A DNA stretch of 64,000 bases from Alicyclobacillus sp. ALC3. GTDB lineage: Bacteria; Bacillota; Bacilli; Alicyclobacillales; Alicyclobacillaceae. Within the stretch, counting starts at the first letter, position 1, and each line of letters opens with the position of its first letter. Of this stretch, positions 1 to 7,987 are shown one piece after another. The stretch is from positions 4,836,001 to 4,900,000 of the forward strand of contig NZ_CP066784.1 in assembly GCF_028751195.1 (NCBI RefSeq), given 5' to 3'. The notes below the pieces were generated by a model. That model worked only from the letters and a program-made list of their open reading frames with translations, was not told the origin of the DNA and searched no databases. The position numbers were made by a program, and so were the translations under genes.

Positions 1-2
1 CA

Positions 3-239
3 GACCCGGTTCGGGCCCGAGCGGAGCAGGCGCTCGCACAAGCCGGATTTACGGTTCACCCGATGGAAGGTGGAGGTGGGAGCGACGCCAATATGTACAC
101 CAGTTACGGCGTACCGACCATCAACATCGGCGTAGGGTACGAGGACATCCATTCCGTGACGGAACACATTCGCGTCGCAGACATTGAGGCCGCGGCACAA
201 GTCGCCGTCGCGTTTTGCACGTTGGAAGGAGCCAGGTAA
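3..239 (+). CDS. M20-family peptidase (PepT/YqjE-like), C-terminal fragment
   Basis: Only the last 78 codons are inside the window; the gene enters from the left edge. The fragment carries the glycine-rich stretch followed by GSDAN, GVPTINIG and the DIHS segment that close the metal-binding catalytic domain of tripeptidase-T-like M20 aminopeptidases. Such enzymes are cytoplasmic zinc exopeptidases that remove N-terminal residues from short peptides. The stop TAA shares its last base with the ATG of the next gene, so the two are probably translationally coupled. In Bacillus a YqjE-type peptidase is the closest analogue I know. The exact substrate cannot be told from the tail. Confidence 0.8.
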   Translation, partial: DPVRARAEQALAQAGFTVHPMEGGGGSDANMYTSYGVPTINIGVGYEDIHSVTEHIRVADIEAAAQVAVAFCTLEGAR

Positions 240-823
240 TGGCGAATGACAAAGTTGCTAGACACGATGAGCCAACTCTGACATCCAAATTAGTCTACGA
301 AGGTCATGTGGTCCGGCTTGAAGAGCACACGGTAGAGCTCCCGAATGGTCACACGGCCACGCGGGAGGTAGTGCGTCACAACGGCGCCGTCGCGGTTGTC
401 GCAGAGTTGGCTGATGAACGCCTGGTACTTGTAGAACAGTTTCGCAAGGCTCCCGGCAAGCGCTTGCTGGAGTTGCCAGCCGGAAAGCTGGAGCCGGGGG
501 AGTCTCCGGACATTTGTGCGCTCCGCGAACTGCGGGAGGAAACAGGCTATGTGACGGACCGAGTGAGACGACTGTATTCGTTTTACACAAGTCCGGGGTT
601 TGCTGATGAGGTGATTTCGCTCTTCTACGCGACCGACTTGAGGGAAGGAGTCACCCAGCCCGACGAGGACGAATTTGTTGACATTCGCCTGTTCAGCAGA
701 GCAGATGTGCAGACCGCCTTGGACGAGGGTGCCTTCGAAGATGCGAAGACACTGGTTGGTGTTTTGTGGTGGTTGTCAGTACCTGCGGCAGAGAAAGCCG
801 AGAATGGCGATCGGGTCCTGTGA
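239..823 (+). CDS. nudF: ADP-ribose pyrophosphatase, Nudix family
   Basis: A 194-residue cytoplasmic Nudix hydrolase, predicted to cleave ADP-ribose to AMP and ribose 5-phosphate. The Nudix box lies at residues 82-104: a glycine, a glutamate six residues on, then RELREETGY, which supplies the magnesium-binding glutamates. The upstream LVEQFR segment is typical of the ADP-ribose branch. The ATG at 239 is chosen because GGAAGGAG lies 8-15 bases upstream; it overlaps the peptidase stop by one base. Its 3' end overlaps the next gene by GTGA. In Bacillus nudF also lies near spoIIM and xerD, so the order is conserved. Confidence 0.9.
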   Translation: MANDKVARHDEPTLTSKLVYEGHVVRLEEHTVELPNGHTATREVVRHNGAVAVVAELADERLVLVEQFRKAPGKRLLELPAGKLEPGESPDICALRELREETGYVTDRVRRLYSFYTSPGFADEVISLFYATDLREGVTQPDEDEFVDIRLFSRADVQTALDEGAFEDAKTLVGVLWWLSVPAAEKAENGDRVL

Positions 824-2025
824 GTACACCGGATCCCGTTCCAGTGGGGGATTTCAAAGGCGGTCCGCTTTACGCTGATTTTCACATCCATATCGGACGG
901 TCGCTGGGGCAACCGGTTAAGATGGCGGCGGCCCCATCCCTCACGCTCGATGCAGTGTTGCGGCACGCCCGCACCGCAAAGGGCCTCGACATCATCACCG
1001 TGATTGACGGTGTCTGCACAAATGTCCTCACAGAAGTACGACAGTTGATGGAGCAAGGTCTGCTCTCACAGCTTAGCGGCGGAGGACTGCGACACGAAAA
1101 TGGGCTTACCGTCCTACTTGGCGCTGAGGTCGAGGTCGAAGGACCAGGACATGGAGCCGCTCACTTTGGAGCTTGGTTCGGCGACATGCTTGCTGCCGCA
1201 GAGTTTGCAGACTGGCTCGGCACAGTGCAGAAGAACCCTGCATTGTCTTCGCAGCGCGCGCGTGTCGCGGCTCAAGAACTTCAACACACTGTTAAACAGC
1301 ACGCAGGTCTCTTTATTGTTCATCACGCTTTTACGCCCCACAAGGGCCTGTACGGAAGCTGCGTGACCCATATGGCCGACATGGTCAATCCCGACCTCGT
1401 TGACGCCCTTGAACTTGGCCTATCTGCTGATACGGACATGGCGGACTGTGTCTCAGAGCTCGCAAAAGTCAGCTTTATTACGAATTCGGACGCTCACTCA
1501 CTACCGAAAATTGCACGCGAGTACAACGCGTTGAAACTGCAAAACGCGTCGTTTGAAGACGTAACCTTGGCCTTAGCAAGACAAAGTGGGCGGTCGGTGT
1601 CGGCAAATTACGGGTTGATACCTGCCCTTGGCAAATACCACAGAACGCGTTGTGCGGATTGTGGGGCACCTTGGCCCGAACAGGCAGAGGTGTGTGTCTG
1701 TGGTTCACGTCGGCATACCGTCGGCGTATTTGACCGATTGCGCGAGGTACAGGACCGCGATACACCAGTGCACCCCATGCATCGCCCCCGCTACGTTGCG
1801 CAGGTACCGTTGGAGTTCGTGCCGGGAGTCGGTCCCACCGCCATCAAACACCTGTTGGCAGCGTTCGGTACAGAGATGAATGTGTTGCACCGCACAAGTG
1901 TCGAAGACATCGCTTCTGTCGTCGGGCCGCGCTTGGCGAGTGCAATTGACGCCGCTCGGACAGGTCAGATGAGCATTGTCAGCGGCGGTGGCGGGGTCTA
2001 CGGGTCCGTACGGCTGCAGTCATAG
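820..2025 (+). CDS. Endonuclease Q-family PHP-domain protein
   Basis: A 401-residue protein of the PHP (polymerase and histidinol phosphatase) superfamily. YADFHIHIG near residues 18-26 is the first metal-binding motif, and later VHHAF and TNSDAHS motifs complete the site. A four-cysteine zinc knuckle (CADC...CVC) lies near residue 280. The C-terminus holds a helix-hairpin-helix (VPGVGPTAIK) that would bind DNA. Archaeal endonuclease Q, which shares this architecture, nicks DNA 5' of deaminated bases; a role in DNA repair is therefore inferred. The start is GTG at 820, overlapping nudF by four bases and lacking its own strong ribosome binding site, which suggests coupling. Confidence 0.75.
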   Translation: MSTPDPVPVGDFKGGPLYADFHIHIGRSLGQPVKMAAAPSLTLDAVLRHARTAKGLDIITVIDGVCTNVLTEVRQLMEQGLLSQLSGGGLRHENGLTVLLGAEVEVEGPGHGAAHFGAWFGDMLAAAEFADWLGTVQKNPALSSQRARVAAQELQHTVKQHAGLFIVHHAFTPHKGLYGSCVTHMADMVNPDLVDALELGLSADTDMADCVSELAKVSFITNSDAHSLPKIAREYNALKLQNASFEDVTLALARQSGRSVSANYGLIPALGKYHRTRCADCGAPWPEQAEVCVCGSRRHTVGVFDRLREVQDRDTPVHPMHRPRYVAQVPLEFVPGVGPTAIKHLLAAFGTEMNVLHRTSVEDIASVVGPRLASAIDAARTGQMSIVSGGGGVYGSVRLQS

Positions 2026-2159
2026 ATTTGAACTAGAATTGCGTTGTTGCGCGTCTAATCCCTGTTCGCCTCTCATAGACTTGTCGTGTGGACAGCCAGT
2101 CGCCTCGATGTAGAGGCAGATCCAAAATCCGCCGACTTGGCTTACGGAGGCGATTCGCT

Positions 2160-2813
2160 TTGACTGTGGCAATGGGCGCCCGCAGGCCCTCCCTTTATGC
2201 TCGATTGACAGCAGAGGCGCGTACAGGTATCGAGAACCACAAGTACATTTGGAGTTTTCTCATCGCCGTGGTGCTGTGCGGCCTTGTCTTTGGCGGCGTC
2301 GCGGCAGGGCAGTTAAACAGCAGTGACACCTTGGCGCTTGGCAATGCAGTGTTACAACTGCTGCAGTCGATTTCAAACCATCAACTTGCATCGACTTCTG
2401 TTCTATGGTGGCAACGTATGATTGCCGACGGTCAGTTACTTGCGTTGTTGTGGCTGTTCGGTGTATCAGTCATCGGATTACCGTTTATCGTCATCGCTGT
2501 ATTTTTGCGTGGGTTTAGCATCGGCTTTGCTGTTGGCTTCACCGTCATTCAGTTTGGCTGGCGCGGGTTTTTGCTTGCTTCCATCGGCGTCTTTATGCAT
2601 CAGTTGATCTCGATGGTTGCCGTTTTGTTCGCGGCTTCGATCGCCGTTCGGTTTTCAGCTCGCGTGCAAGGGCGAGGACAAGCCGCGGACCGGCTTCCCG
2701 TTGCACTGGCGAAGTATACAGGGTGGTTTGGCGTCAGTGCCGCTCTTCTGATGCTAGGCGCCATCGTTCAAGCTTCCATTGCGCCACATTTGTTGTCGGC
2801 ATTACTGTTGTAA
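2160..2813 (+). CDS. spoIIM: Stage II sporulation protein M
   Basis: A 217-residue integral membrane protein with about five hydrophobic segments, including the conserved LLWLFGVSVIGLPFI and FLRGFSIGFAVG regions. SpoIIM, with SpoIID and SpoIIP, drives peptidoglycan hydrolysis and membrane migration during engulfment of the forespore. I choose the TTG at 2160 because GGAGG (2146-2150) sits nine bases upstream and the resulting length matches Bacillus SpoIIM (about 214). A longer reading from GTG 2088 has no ribosome binding site and a low-complexity arginine-rich start. It lies between nudF/PHP and xerD as in Bacillus. Confidence 0.9.
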   Translation: MTVAMGARRPSLYARLTAEARTGIENHKYIWSFLIAVVLCGLVFGGVAAGQLNSSDTLALGNAVLQLLQSISNHQLASTSVLWWQRMIADGQLLALLWLFGVSVIGLPFIVIAVFLRGFSIGFAVGFTVIQFGWRGFLLASIGVFMHQLISMVAVLFAASIAVRFSARVQGRGQAADRLPVALAKYTGWFGVSAALLMLGAIVQASIAPHLLSALLL

Positions 2814-2853
2814 ATCGAACACAAGCACGTGGCATGTAAGGGGGGCAGTTGGG

Positions 2854-3189
2854 TTGGGGGAAGGGCGAAAATTTACCGATCGTAATGAAGGGTTCACGTG
2901 CACAAACTGCGGGGCTGAGGTGCCGCCTTCTGCCACGTCGTGTCGCAATCATTGCCCGCACTGTCTGTACTCTGTGCACCTCGATCTGAACCCTGGCGAC
3001 AGGAAGGCAAACTGCGGTGGATTAATGGTTCCGGTCGCTGTTTTTTATCACTCGAAAAAGGGTTATCAGATTGTTCACCGCTGCCTTGTCTGTGGGGCCG
3101 AGCGCAGAAATGTGGCCGCACTCGAAGACCGGACAGCGCCAGACTCGCTCGATGCTTTGCTGGCGATCATGGCTCGTACCGGGAGGTGA
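2854..3189 (+). CDS. RNHCP-domain zinc protein
   Basis: A 111-residue cytoplasmic protein. It contains CTNCG, then RNHCPHCLYSVH, NPGDR...CGGLM and HRCLVCGAERRN, which is the diagnostic pattern of the RNHCP domain, with three CxxC pairs that probably bind zinc. No biochemical function is established for this family. The TTG at 2854 follows AAGGGGGG by eight bases; upstream in-frame codons lie inside the spoIIM terminus and have no ribosome binding site. It is followed after five bases by a small membrane protein gene. Confidence 0.75.
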   Translation: MGEGRKFTDRNEGFTCTNCGAEVPPSATSCRNHCPHCLYSVHLDLNPGDRKANCGGLMVPVAVFYHSKKGYQIVHRCLVCGAERRNVAALEDRTAPDSLDALLAIMARTGR

Positions 3190-3194
3190 AGAAA

Positions 3195-3434
3195 GTGTCG
3201 GAAAACAGTGTACGGGCTCTCCAAGCTGTACAGCTAATCACGCTTGCCATTCTGTTGACGTGGGCACTCGCCGTGGCAGGCAGCACCGTCCGTCGGCACT
3301 GGCCGATCGGCGGGTCTGACTTGCCGTCTGGTTCCTACGTGGCTGCTTCAACGACGGGTCGAACAGGCAACGTCAGGACTGCACTGCTATCTGCTTGGCG
3401 CCAGTTGGCGCTTGATATTCGGATTGGTGGTTGA
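3195..3434 (+). CDS. Small single-pass membrane protein before xerD (possibly DUF4227/YqzK-like)
   Basis: A 79-residue predicted protein with one N-terminal hydrophobic helix (residues about 10-30, ending LTWALAVAG) and a basic C-terminal tail. GTG at 3195 is preceded by GGGAGGTGA at good spacing; GTG 3186 is the alternative. In Bacillus a similar-sized membrane protein, YqzK, occupies the same position immediately upstream of the XerD recombinase gene, so I suggest it is the local counterpart. That link rests on position and topology only; the sequence itself is not one I recognise. Confidence 0.5.
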   Translation: MSENSVRALQAVQLITLAILLTWALAVAGSTVRRHWPIGGSDLPSGSYVAASTTGRTGNVRTALLSAWRQLALDIRIGG

Positions 3435-3526
3435 CACTGTGTACCACTCAGAAGGACTTCAGCAACTTCCGTGGAATACTCTTTGCGAGAACACTTCAGC
3501 ACCTGTACATCGAAGGAGCCGTGTAC

Positions 3527-4417
3527 ATGACCGACTGGTTGACCCGGTTTATGGAGTACCTGAGCGTGGAGCGAGGCCTGTCACCCAACACCCGGGAATC
3601 CTACCAGCGTGACCTGGAGACGTTTCGGGAATGGATGAGAAAAACAAACGCAGCGTTTCTGATGGAACAAGCGACTCGCAAAGACATCACAGCCTACCTG
3701 TTGGCACTTCGCGAAGCAGGCAGAGCGAGTTCTACAATCTCTCGAAACTTGGCAAGTTTGCGTTCACTGTATCAGTTTTTGTTTAAAGAGAGTGCCATTG
3801 CAGCAGACCCGACCCTGAATGTGGAAGGGCCGAAAATTGAAAAGCGACTGCCCAAGGTGTTGTCGGTAGACGAGGTGAAAGACCTGCTTCAGGCACCTGA
3901 CCTCACGACGGCTGTCGGGCTGCGTGACCGCGCAATGCTTGAATTGCTCTATGCAACGGGACTGCGCGTCAGTGAATTGGTCTCGATTGGACTCGCTGAT
4001 GTCAACCTGAACGCAGGGTTCCTGAAGTGTGTAGGCAAAGGCTCGAAGGAGCGGATTATTCCTGTTGGCGAGTTTGCAAAAGTTGCGCTTTTAGCATACT
4101 TGGAAAGCGCACGTGCTCACCTTGAGCGCAATCAGCAGAGCGATGCTTTGTTTCTGAACCATCTCGGTCAACCGATGTCGAGGCAAGGTTTCTGGAAGAT
4201 TCTAAAGCGCTATGCGAAGAACTTGCATATTGTCAAAGACATTACGCCGCACACGCTCAGACACTCCTTTGCAACCCATCTGCTCGAGCGTGGGGCAGAC
4301 CTGCGATCGGTACAGGAGATGCTCGGACACGCCGATATCTCAACGACGCAGATCTACACACACGTCACCCACGGGCGTTTGCGCGAGATGTATGCAGCTG
4401 CTCATCCGCGCGCATAG
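3527..4417 (+). CDS. xerD: Site-specific tyrosine recombinase XerD
   Basis: A 296-residue recombinase that, with XerC or CodV, resolves chromosome dimers at dif during division. The N-terminal SAM-like core-binding domain (residues 1-90) is followed by the catalytic domain. The catalytic set is complete: R147 (ATGLRVSEL), a lysine in VGKGSKER, H242 and R245 (HTLRH), H268 (LGHADI) and nucleophile Y277 (IYTHV). The spacing matches E. coli XerD closely. ATG 3527 is supported by AAGGAG at 3513-3518; an in-frame TTG at 3431 lies within the preceding gene. No phage or att context is seen, so this is the housekeeping enzyme. Confidence 0.95.
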   Translation: MTDWLTRFMEYLSVERGLSPNTRESYQRDLETFREWMRKTNAAFLMEQATRKDITAYLLALREAGRASSTISRNLASLRSLYQFLFKESAIAADPTLNVEGPKIEKRLPKVLSVDEVKDLLQAPDLTTAVGLRDRAMLELLYATGLRVSELVSIGLADVNLNAGFLKCVGKGSKERIIPVGEFAKVALLAYLESARAHLERNQQSDALFLNHLGQPMSRQGFWKILKRYAKNLHIVKDITPHTLRHSFATHLLERGADLRSVQEMLGHADISTTQIYTHVTHGRLREMYAAAHPRA

Positions 4418-4440
4418 TGACCGGGAGGGGGGTGGGGGGA

Positions 4441-5637
4441 TTGAACCCACAGCGGAGATTTATTTGGGTTGTGCTCGACAGTGTAGGAATTGGGGCTGCA
4501 CCTGACGCAGTTCGGTACGGTGTCTCCGACTCAGAGAGCAACACGCTGAGGCACGTCGCAATGGCCGTCGGCGGCTTACATGCGCCCGTCCTCTCGAAGC
4601 TAGGCCTCGGACGTGTGAACAACACTCCTGGCCTTACAAAGGACGGCGTCGTTGGAGCGTATGGACGGATGCAGGAACAGTCATTTGGCAAGGACACCAC
4701 GAACGGCCACTGGGAGTATGTCGGCGTTGTGTTGCGCGACCCACTTCCGGTGTACCCGAACGGGTTTCCACTGGACGTGATAAGCCCATTTGAACAATAC
4801 GTCGGTCGAGAGGTCCTGTGTAATCGGCCGGCTTCAGGTACAGAAGTGATTGAAGAGTACGGCGAAGAGCACCAAGCTACGGGTCGGCCAATCGTGTACA
4901 CGTCTGCAGACAGTGTATTTCAGGTGGCAGCCCACGAAGATGTCATCCCCGTCGAACAGCTATACGACTGGTGTCTATTTGCTCGCACCCTTCTCGTCGG
5001 ACCGCACGGCGTCGGACGCGTGATTGCACGACCCTTTACGGGCCGTAAAGGGTCGTATCAACGCACTCATCACCGCAAGGACTTCTCTCTCTCATTCGGA
5101 GAAACCGTGCTGAACTCGCTGTCGCGAGCAGGTTGGCCGGTCTCCGGCATCGGCAAGATTGGCGACATCTACGGAGGGTCCGGCATCACGGAAGTCGTTC
5201 ACACGAAAGACAATATGGATGGCGTGGACCGACTGCTGGAACAACTGGACAAGCAGGAGCGTGGACTGGTCTTCGTTAATCTGGTGGATTTCGACGCGAA
5301 GTACGGACACCGGAACGACGCGGTGGGGTTTGCGCGTGCAATTGAAGCGTTTGACCGCAGGCTGCCGGAGGTATTGGCAAGGATGAGGACCACGGACACC
5401 CTGTTTATTACCGCCGATCACGGTTGTGATCCGACGACCCCGGGAACGGACCACTCTCGCGAATGGGTACCGCTCTTGGTGTATCAGACCACCCTGACAT
5501 CTGCCGTGGACTTGGGAGACAGACGCACTTTCGCCGACCTCGGCGCAACACTTGCTGACGCATTTGAACTGCCGCCTCCGGCGGTGGGGACCAGCTTTTG
5601 GCCGGTCCTTCAATCTCCCGGTTCCAACCCCGCATAA
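4441..5637 (+). CDS. deoB: Phosphopentomutase
   Basis: A 398-residue cytoplasmic enzyme of the alkaline-phosphatase superfamily. It interconverts ribose 1-phosphate or deoxyribose 1-phosphate with the 5-phosphates during nucleoside salvage. Landmarks are VVLDSVGIGAAPDA at the start (metal-binding aspartate), GKDTTNGHWE (phosphoacceptor threonine), VDFDAKYGHR, and TADHGCDPT...DHSREWVPLL near the end. TTG 4441 is preferred because a G-rich Shine-Dalgarno run (4424-4439) precedes it; GTG 4417 would overlap the xerD stop. In Bacillus the gene also follows the xerD homologue. Confidence 0.95.
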   Translation: MNPQRRFIWVVLDSVGIGAAPDAVRYGVSDSESNTLRHVAMAVGGLHAPVLSKLGLGRVNNTPGLTKDGVVGAYGRMQEQSFGKDTTNGHWEYVGVVLRDPLPVYPNGFPLDVISPFEQYVGREVLCNRPASGTEVIEEYGEEHQATGRPIVYTSADSVFQVAAHEDVIPVEQLYDWCLFARTLLVGPHGVGRVIARPFTGRKGSYQRTHHRKDFSLSFGETVLNSLSRAGWPVSGIGKIGDIYGGSGITEVVHTKDNMDGVDRLLEQLDKQERGLVFVNLVDFDAKYGHRNDAVGFARAIEAFDRRLPEVLARMRTTDTLFITADHGCDPTTPGTDHSREWVPLLVYQTTLTSAVDLGDRRTFADLGATLADAFELPPPAVGTSFWPVLQSPGSNPA

Positions 5638-5680
5638 ATTTCCCCTGCCCATCCCACTCTACAATTGGGAGGGATGAACG

Positions 5681-5875
5681 ATGCCAAAGGGCGTCAAGTG
5701 TCTAGTCGAAGAGTGCGTGTACTACGCGCATGAAGCCTGTGTGGCAGAGTCGATTGAAGTGCGCTCAAACGGTAACGATATAGTGGGCACAGATAAGGGT
5801 ACGCTGTGTGCAACTTTTTCGTACCGCGACTTTGACGACGGGCACGTTCGTCACCAACAAAGCGCTCCACAGTAA
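5681..5875 (+). CDS. DUF1540-domain protein
   Basis: A 64-residue protein with one four-cysteine DUF1540 module: GVKCLVEECVYY...ACVAESIEVRS followed by a C-terminal TLCATF. The family is small, cysteine-rich and common in spore formers and clostridia; metal binding is presumed and no function is established. ATG 5681 follows GGGAGG by a usual spacing. A perfect inverted repeat downstream (5914-5940) probably ends its transcript. Confidence 0.8.
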   Translation: MPKGVKCLVEECVYYAHEACVAESIEVRSNGNDIVGTDKGTLCATFSYRDFDDGHVRHQQSAPQ

Positions 5876-5913
5876 CTGTGAACCAGAGATCACGTGCCTG
5901 GCCAGGCGTCCAG

Positions 5914-5940
5914 ACGGGATGTCCAGACTGGACATCCCGT
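5914..5940 (+). terminator. Perfect 13-bp inverted repeat, probable terminator
   Basis: ACGGGATGTCCAG (5914-5926) is mirrored exactly by 5928-5940 with one base between. In RNA the tip must open to form a loop, leaving about an 11-bp stem. A moderate T-rich stretch (TGTGCGTCTTT) follows. It lies between the DUF1540 gene and dacF, which fits a terminator, although so tight a palindrome could also be a dimeric protein-binding site. Confidence 0.5.
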
Positions 5941-5983
5941 TGTGCGTCTTTGCGGACCACGGGGCACGCACGAGGAGAGATCG

Positions 5984-7255
5984 ATGATGGGGCACGGACG
6001 TAAAAGTATCCTTCTTGCGAGCAGCATAGCAGCCTCTCTACTTGGCACGACCCCGGTGTTCGCCGCACAGACGCAAAGCCAGAGCCACATTGCGACGGCA
6101 GGTGGAGTAGAAGTACAGGTTCACCCTGGGTATACTTTACAAGCCAGTTCAGAGGCACATCAAACGAGTGAGGCCAGTCTAGCGAAGAACGCCCGCTCTG
6201 CTGTCATTATGGACGCAGCTACTGGTAAGGTACTGTTCGAGAAGGATGCCGACGAGGAACTACCCCCAGCAAGCATCACAAAGGTCATGACACTGCTGTT
6301 GATCATGGAGGCAATGGACTCAGGCAGACTGAAGTTGTCGGACTCGATTAGGGTCAGCGAGTACGCTTCCAGTATGGGCGGGTCCCAGATTTTCCTCGAA
6401 CCTGGGGAGACAATGTCGGCTGCTGACATGATTAAAGGCATCGCGGTCGGCTCTGCAAACGACGCGTGCGTGGCAATGGCGGAATACCTTGACGGTACGG
6501 AAGAAAACTTCGTGAAGCGTATGAACAAGCGCGCGCAACAACTCGGAATGGAACACACTCACTTTGTAAACTGCAACGGACTGCCCGCGGAGGGCCACTA
6601 CAGTTCCGCTGAGGACATCGCCATCATGTCCCGCGAATTGTTGAAACACCCTGAGATTACGCGCTGGACTTCAGTGTACTCAGACTATCTGCGCAAGGAT
6701 TCAGACCACCCGCTGTGGTTGGTGAACACCAACAAACTGGTTCGTTTTTACGATGGCGTGGATGGTTTGAAGACTGGATTCACGCAAGCGGCCAAGTACT
6801 GTCTGTCCGCGACTGCGGTCAAGGACGGGTTTCGCGTCATTGCAGTGGTCATGGGTGAACCCAGGTCAACCGTGCGCAATGCAGAAGTCACATCAATGTT
6901 AAACTGGTCATTTAGCCAGTATCGTTCAAAGGTCCTCTACAAACCCGGACAGCCTGTGCAAGAGATCAAGGTCGTTCGAGGGGTACCGGAACGGGTGCCG
7001 GCAGTTGTCGGTGACACCGTTGGATTTGTTTTTAAATCTGGAGAGACGCCGCATGTGCGAACGGAGGTACAGCTTGCCAAAGTCCAAGCACCGGTTCGAA
7101 AAGGCGAGCAAGTCGGCAAACTTGTGGTTTATAACGGCGAGCACAAGGTAGCAGAAATACCCCTATTGGCCGGGGCTGACGCGAAACGGGCTGGATTCTG
7201 GACTAATACAGGCCGGACCATTCGCGGGATAGTCACGTTTGGGGCGCAGTCTTAA
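5984..7255 (+). CDS. dacF: D-alanyl-D-alanine carboxypeptidase (sporulation DacF type)
   Basis: A 423-residue low-molecular-weight penicillin-binding protein. The N-terminus (residues 1-27) is a signal peptide ending near VFAAQ. The S11 catalytic motifs are present: SITK (SxxK, within PPASITKVM), SAND (SxN) and KTG (DGLKTGFT). A C-terminal beta-rich PBP5-like domain follows. It trims the terminal D-alanine from pentapeptides in peptidoglycan, probably in the forespore cortex. ATG 5984 follows GAGGAGA by six bases; ATG 5987 is equally possible. Position directly ahead of spoIIA matches Bacillus dacF. Confidence 0.9.
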   Translation: MMGHGRKSILLASSIAASLLGTTPVFAAQTQSQSHIATAGGVEVQVHPGYTLQASSEAHQTSEASLAKNARSAVIMDAATGKVLFEKDADEELPPASITKVMTLLLIMEAMDSGRLKLSDSIRVSEYASSMGGSQIFLEPGETMSAADMIKGIAVGSANDACVAMAEYLDGTEENFVKRMNKRAQQLGMEHTHFVNCNGLPAEGHYSSAEDIAIMSRELLKHPEITRWTSVYSDYLRKDSDHPLWLVNTNKLVRFYDGVDGLKTGFTQAAKYCLSATAVKDGFRVIAVVMGEPRSTVRNAEVTSMLNWSFSQYRSKVLYKPGQPVQEIKVVRGVPERVPAVVGDTVGFVFKSGETPHVRTEVQLAKVQAPVRKGEQVGKLVVYNGEHKVAEIPLLAGADAKRAGFWTNTGRTIRGIVTFGAQS

Positions 7256-7267
7256 TGCATGAATGTG

Positions 7268-7274
7268 TGTCGAA
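7268..7274 (+). promoter_or_regulatory. Spo0A box
   Basis: TGTCGAA, the exact Spo0A recognition heptamer, just after the dacF stop and far from the spoIIA start. Confidence 0.35.
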
Positions 7275-7798
7275 ATTTCTATAAATTAGTCGACTGGAAT
7301 CAAATAACCAGCGATTGCGGCGAAGAAAATTATTTTTCCGGAAATTGAATCGGGAACGCTCCGGGACTATGAGCAAACTGTTGATGAACACTGAAGCACG
7401 CTTCAAGCGCCTCGAGTTGGAGGTCGGCAGCACGGCTGACCTCCAAAGCCTGCTTGGCATCGCGCATTGCCAAGTCCGGCTCGCACAGAGAATTGCGCGC
7501 GTCTAATGAAAGCTCTTTGCATTCGGAGATTGTCGGGTTTCGCCGAAGTATTGTTCATGACCGACGAAAGCTGTTCTCACGCTTCTTGCACGTTCCCCTC
7601 ACGCTACAACACTTTTTGATCACGAAACCTTCGAATTATGTCACCTGCCGCGTCTTAGCGTACAATTTGACCGTTACAACTCTACATAGTGTCCATTTTG
7701 ATCACGACCGTCACACCGAGCGCGACTGCCAAGTAACAGTGGGCAAAATGATCGCTGAGGACCGCGGAAGCTATGCTACAAGGTAATTGCCGCGTTGA

Positions 7799-7805
7799 TT
7801 CGACA
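7799..7805 (-). promoter_or_regulatory. Spo0A box, reverse orientation
   Basis: TTCGACA on the plus strand, the exact reverse complement of the Spo0A heptamer. It is about 128 bp upstream of the candidate sigma-H -35 element. Confidence 0.5.
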
Positions 7806-7887
7806 CTGGTTGACGCCCCGCTCATGTCCTTCTTCCGAGTACAAAACGCTCCACGTCCGCAAACTGTGCGTCACGACTATGCGCCCG

Positions 7888-7894
7888 TGTCGAA
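7888..7894 (+). promoter_or_regulatory. Spo0A box near the spoIIA promoter
   Basis: TGTCGAA again, about 33 bp upstream of the candidate -35 element, a position suited to activation. In Bacillus spoIIA is transcribed by sigma-H and activated by phosphorylated Spo0A. Confidence 0.55.
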
Positions 7895-7926
7895 ACGGCT
7901 TGGAATTCTTCTATTTTTGTCAGCGG

Positions 7927-7953
7927 GCAGGAGATCGCAGAACGACGCGGAAG
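7927..7953 (+). promoter_or_regulatory. Candidate sigma-H promoter of spoIIA
   Basis: GCAGGAGAT (7927-7935) resembles the sigma-H -35 consensus RnAGGAwww and GCGGAAG (7947-7953) resembles the -10 consensus RnnGAAT, separated by 11 bases, with one mismatch in each. The start point would fall about 28 bases before the spoIIAA codon. Confidence 0.4.
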
Positions 7954-7987
7954 TTTGCAGTGCATCACCAGGATTAGGAGGGAGCGT

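Larger units (their letters stand above)
7256..7987 (+). other. 732-bp non-coding control region upstream of spoIIA
   Basis: No convincing gene is present. A 45-codon frame at 7369-7506 lacks a ribosome binding site. The region holds three exact Spo0A boxes (7268, 7799, 7888), a candidate sigma-H promoter (7927-7953), two adjacent stem-loops (7417-7446 with 9-bp arms; 7453-7474 with 7-bp arms), and a 12-bp direct repeat TTTTGATCACGA (7614-7625 and 7696-7707). In Bacillus dacF and spoIIA are closely linked, so this spacing is unusually large. The likely role is control of spoIIA transcription; the hairpins may end dacF transcription, but no U-tract follows them. Confidence 0.6.

Noticed and set aside
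3527..4417. Integrase of a mobile element
   Set aside because: Length, motifs and position match chromosomal XerD; no att repeats or phage genes nearby.
5092..5652. Long antisense frame in deoB
   Set aside because: Shadow of deoB on the other strand; composition and lack of ribosome binding site give no support.
7369..7506. 45-codon gene in the dacF-spoIIA gap
   Set aside because: No ribosome binding site, and the sequence is better explained by two stem-loops.
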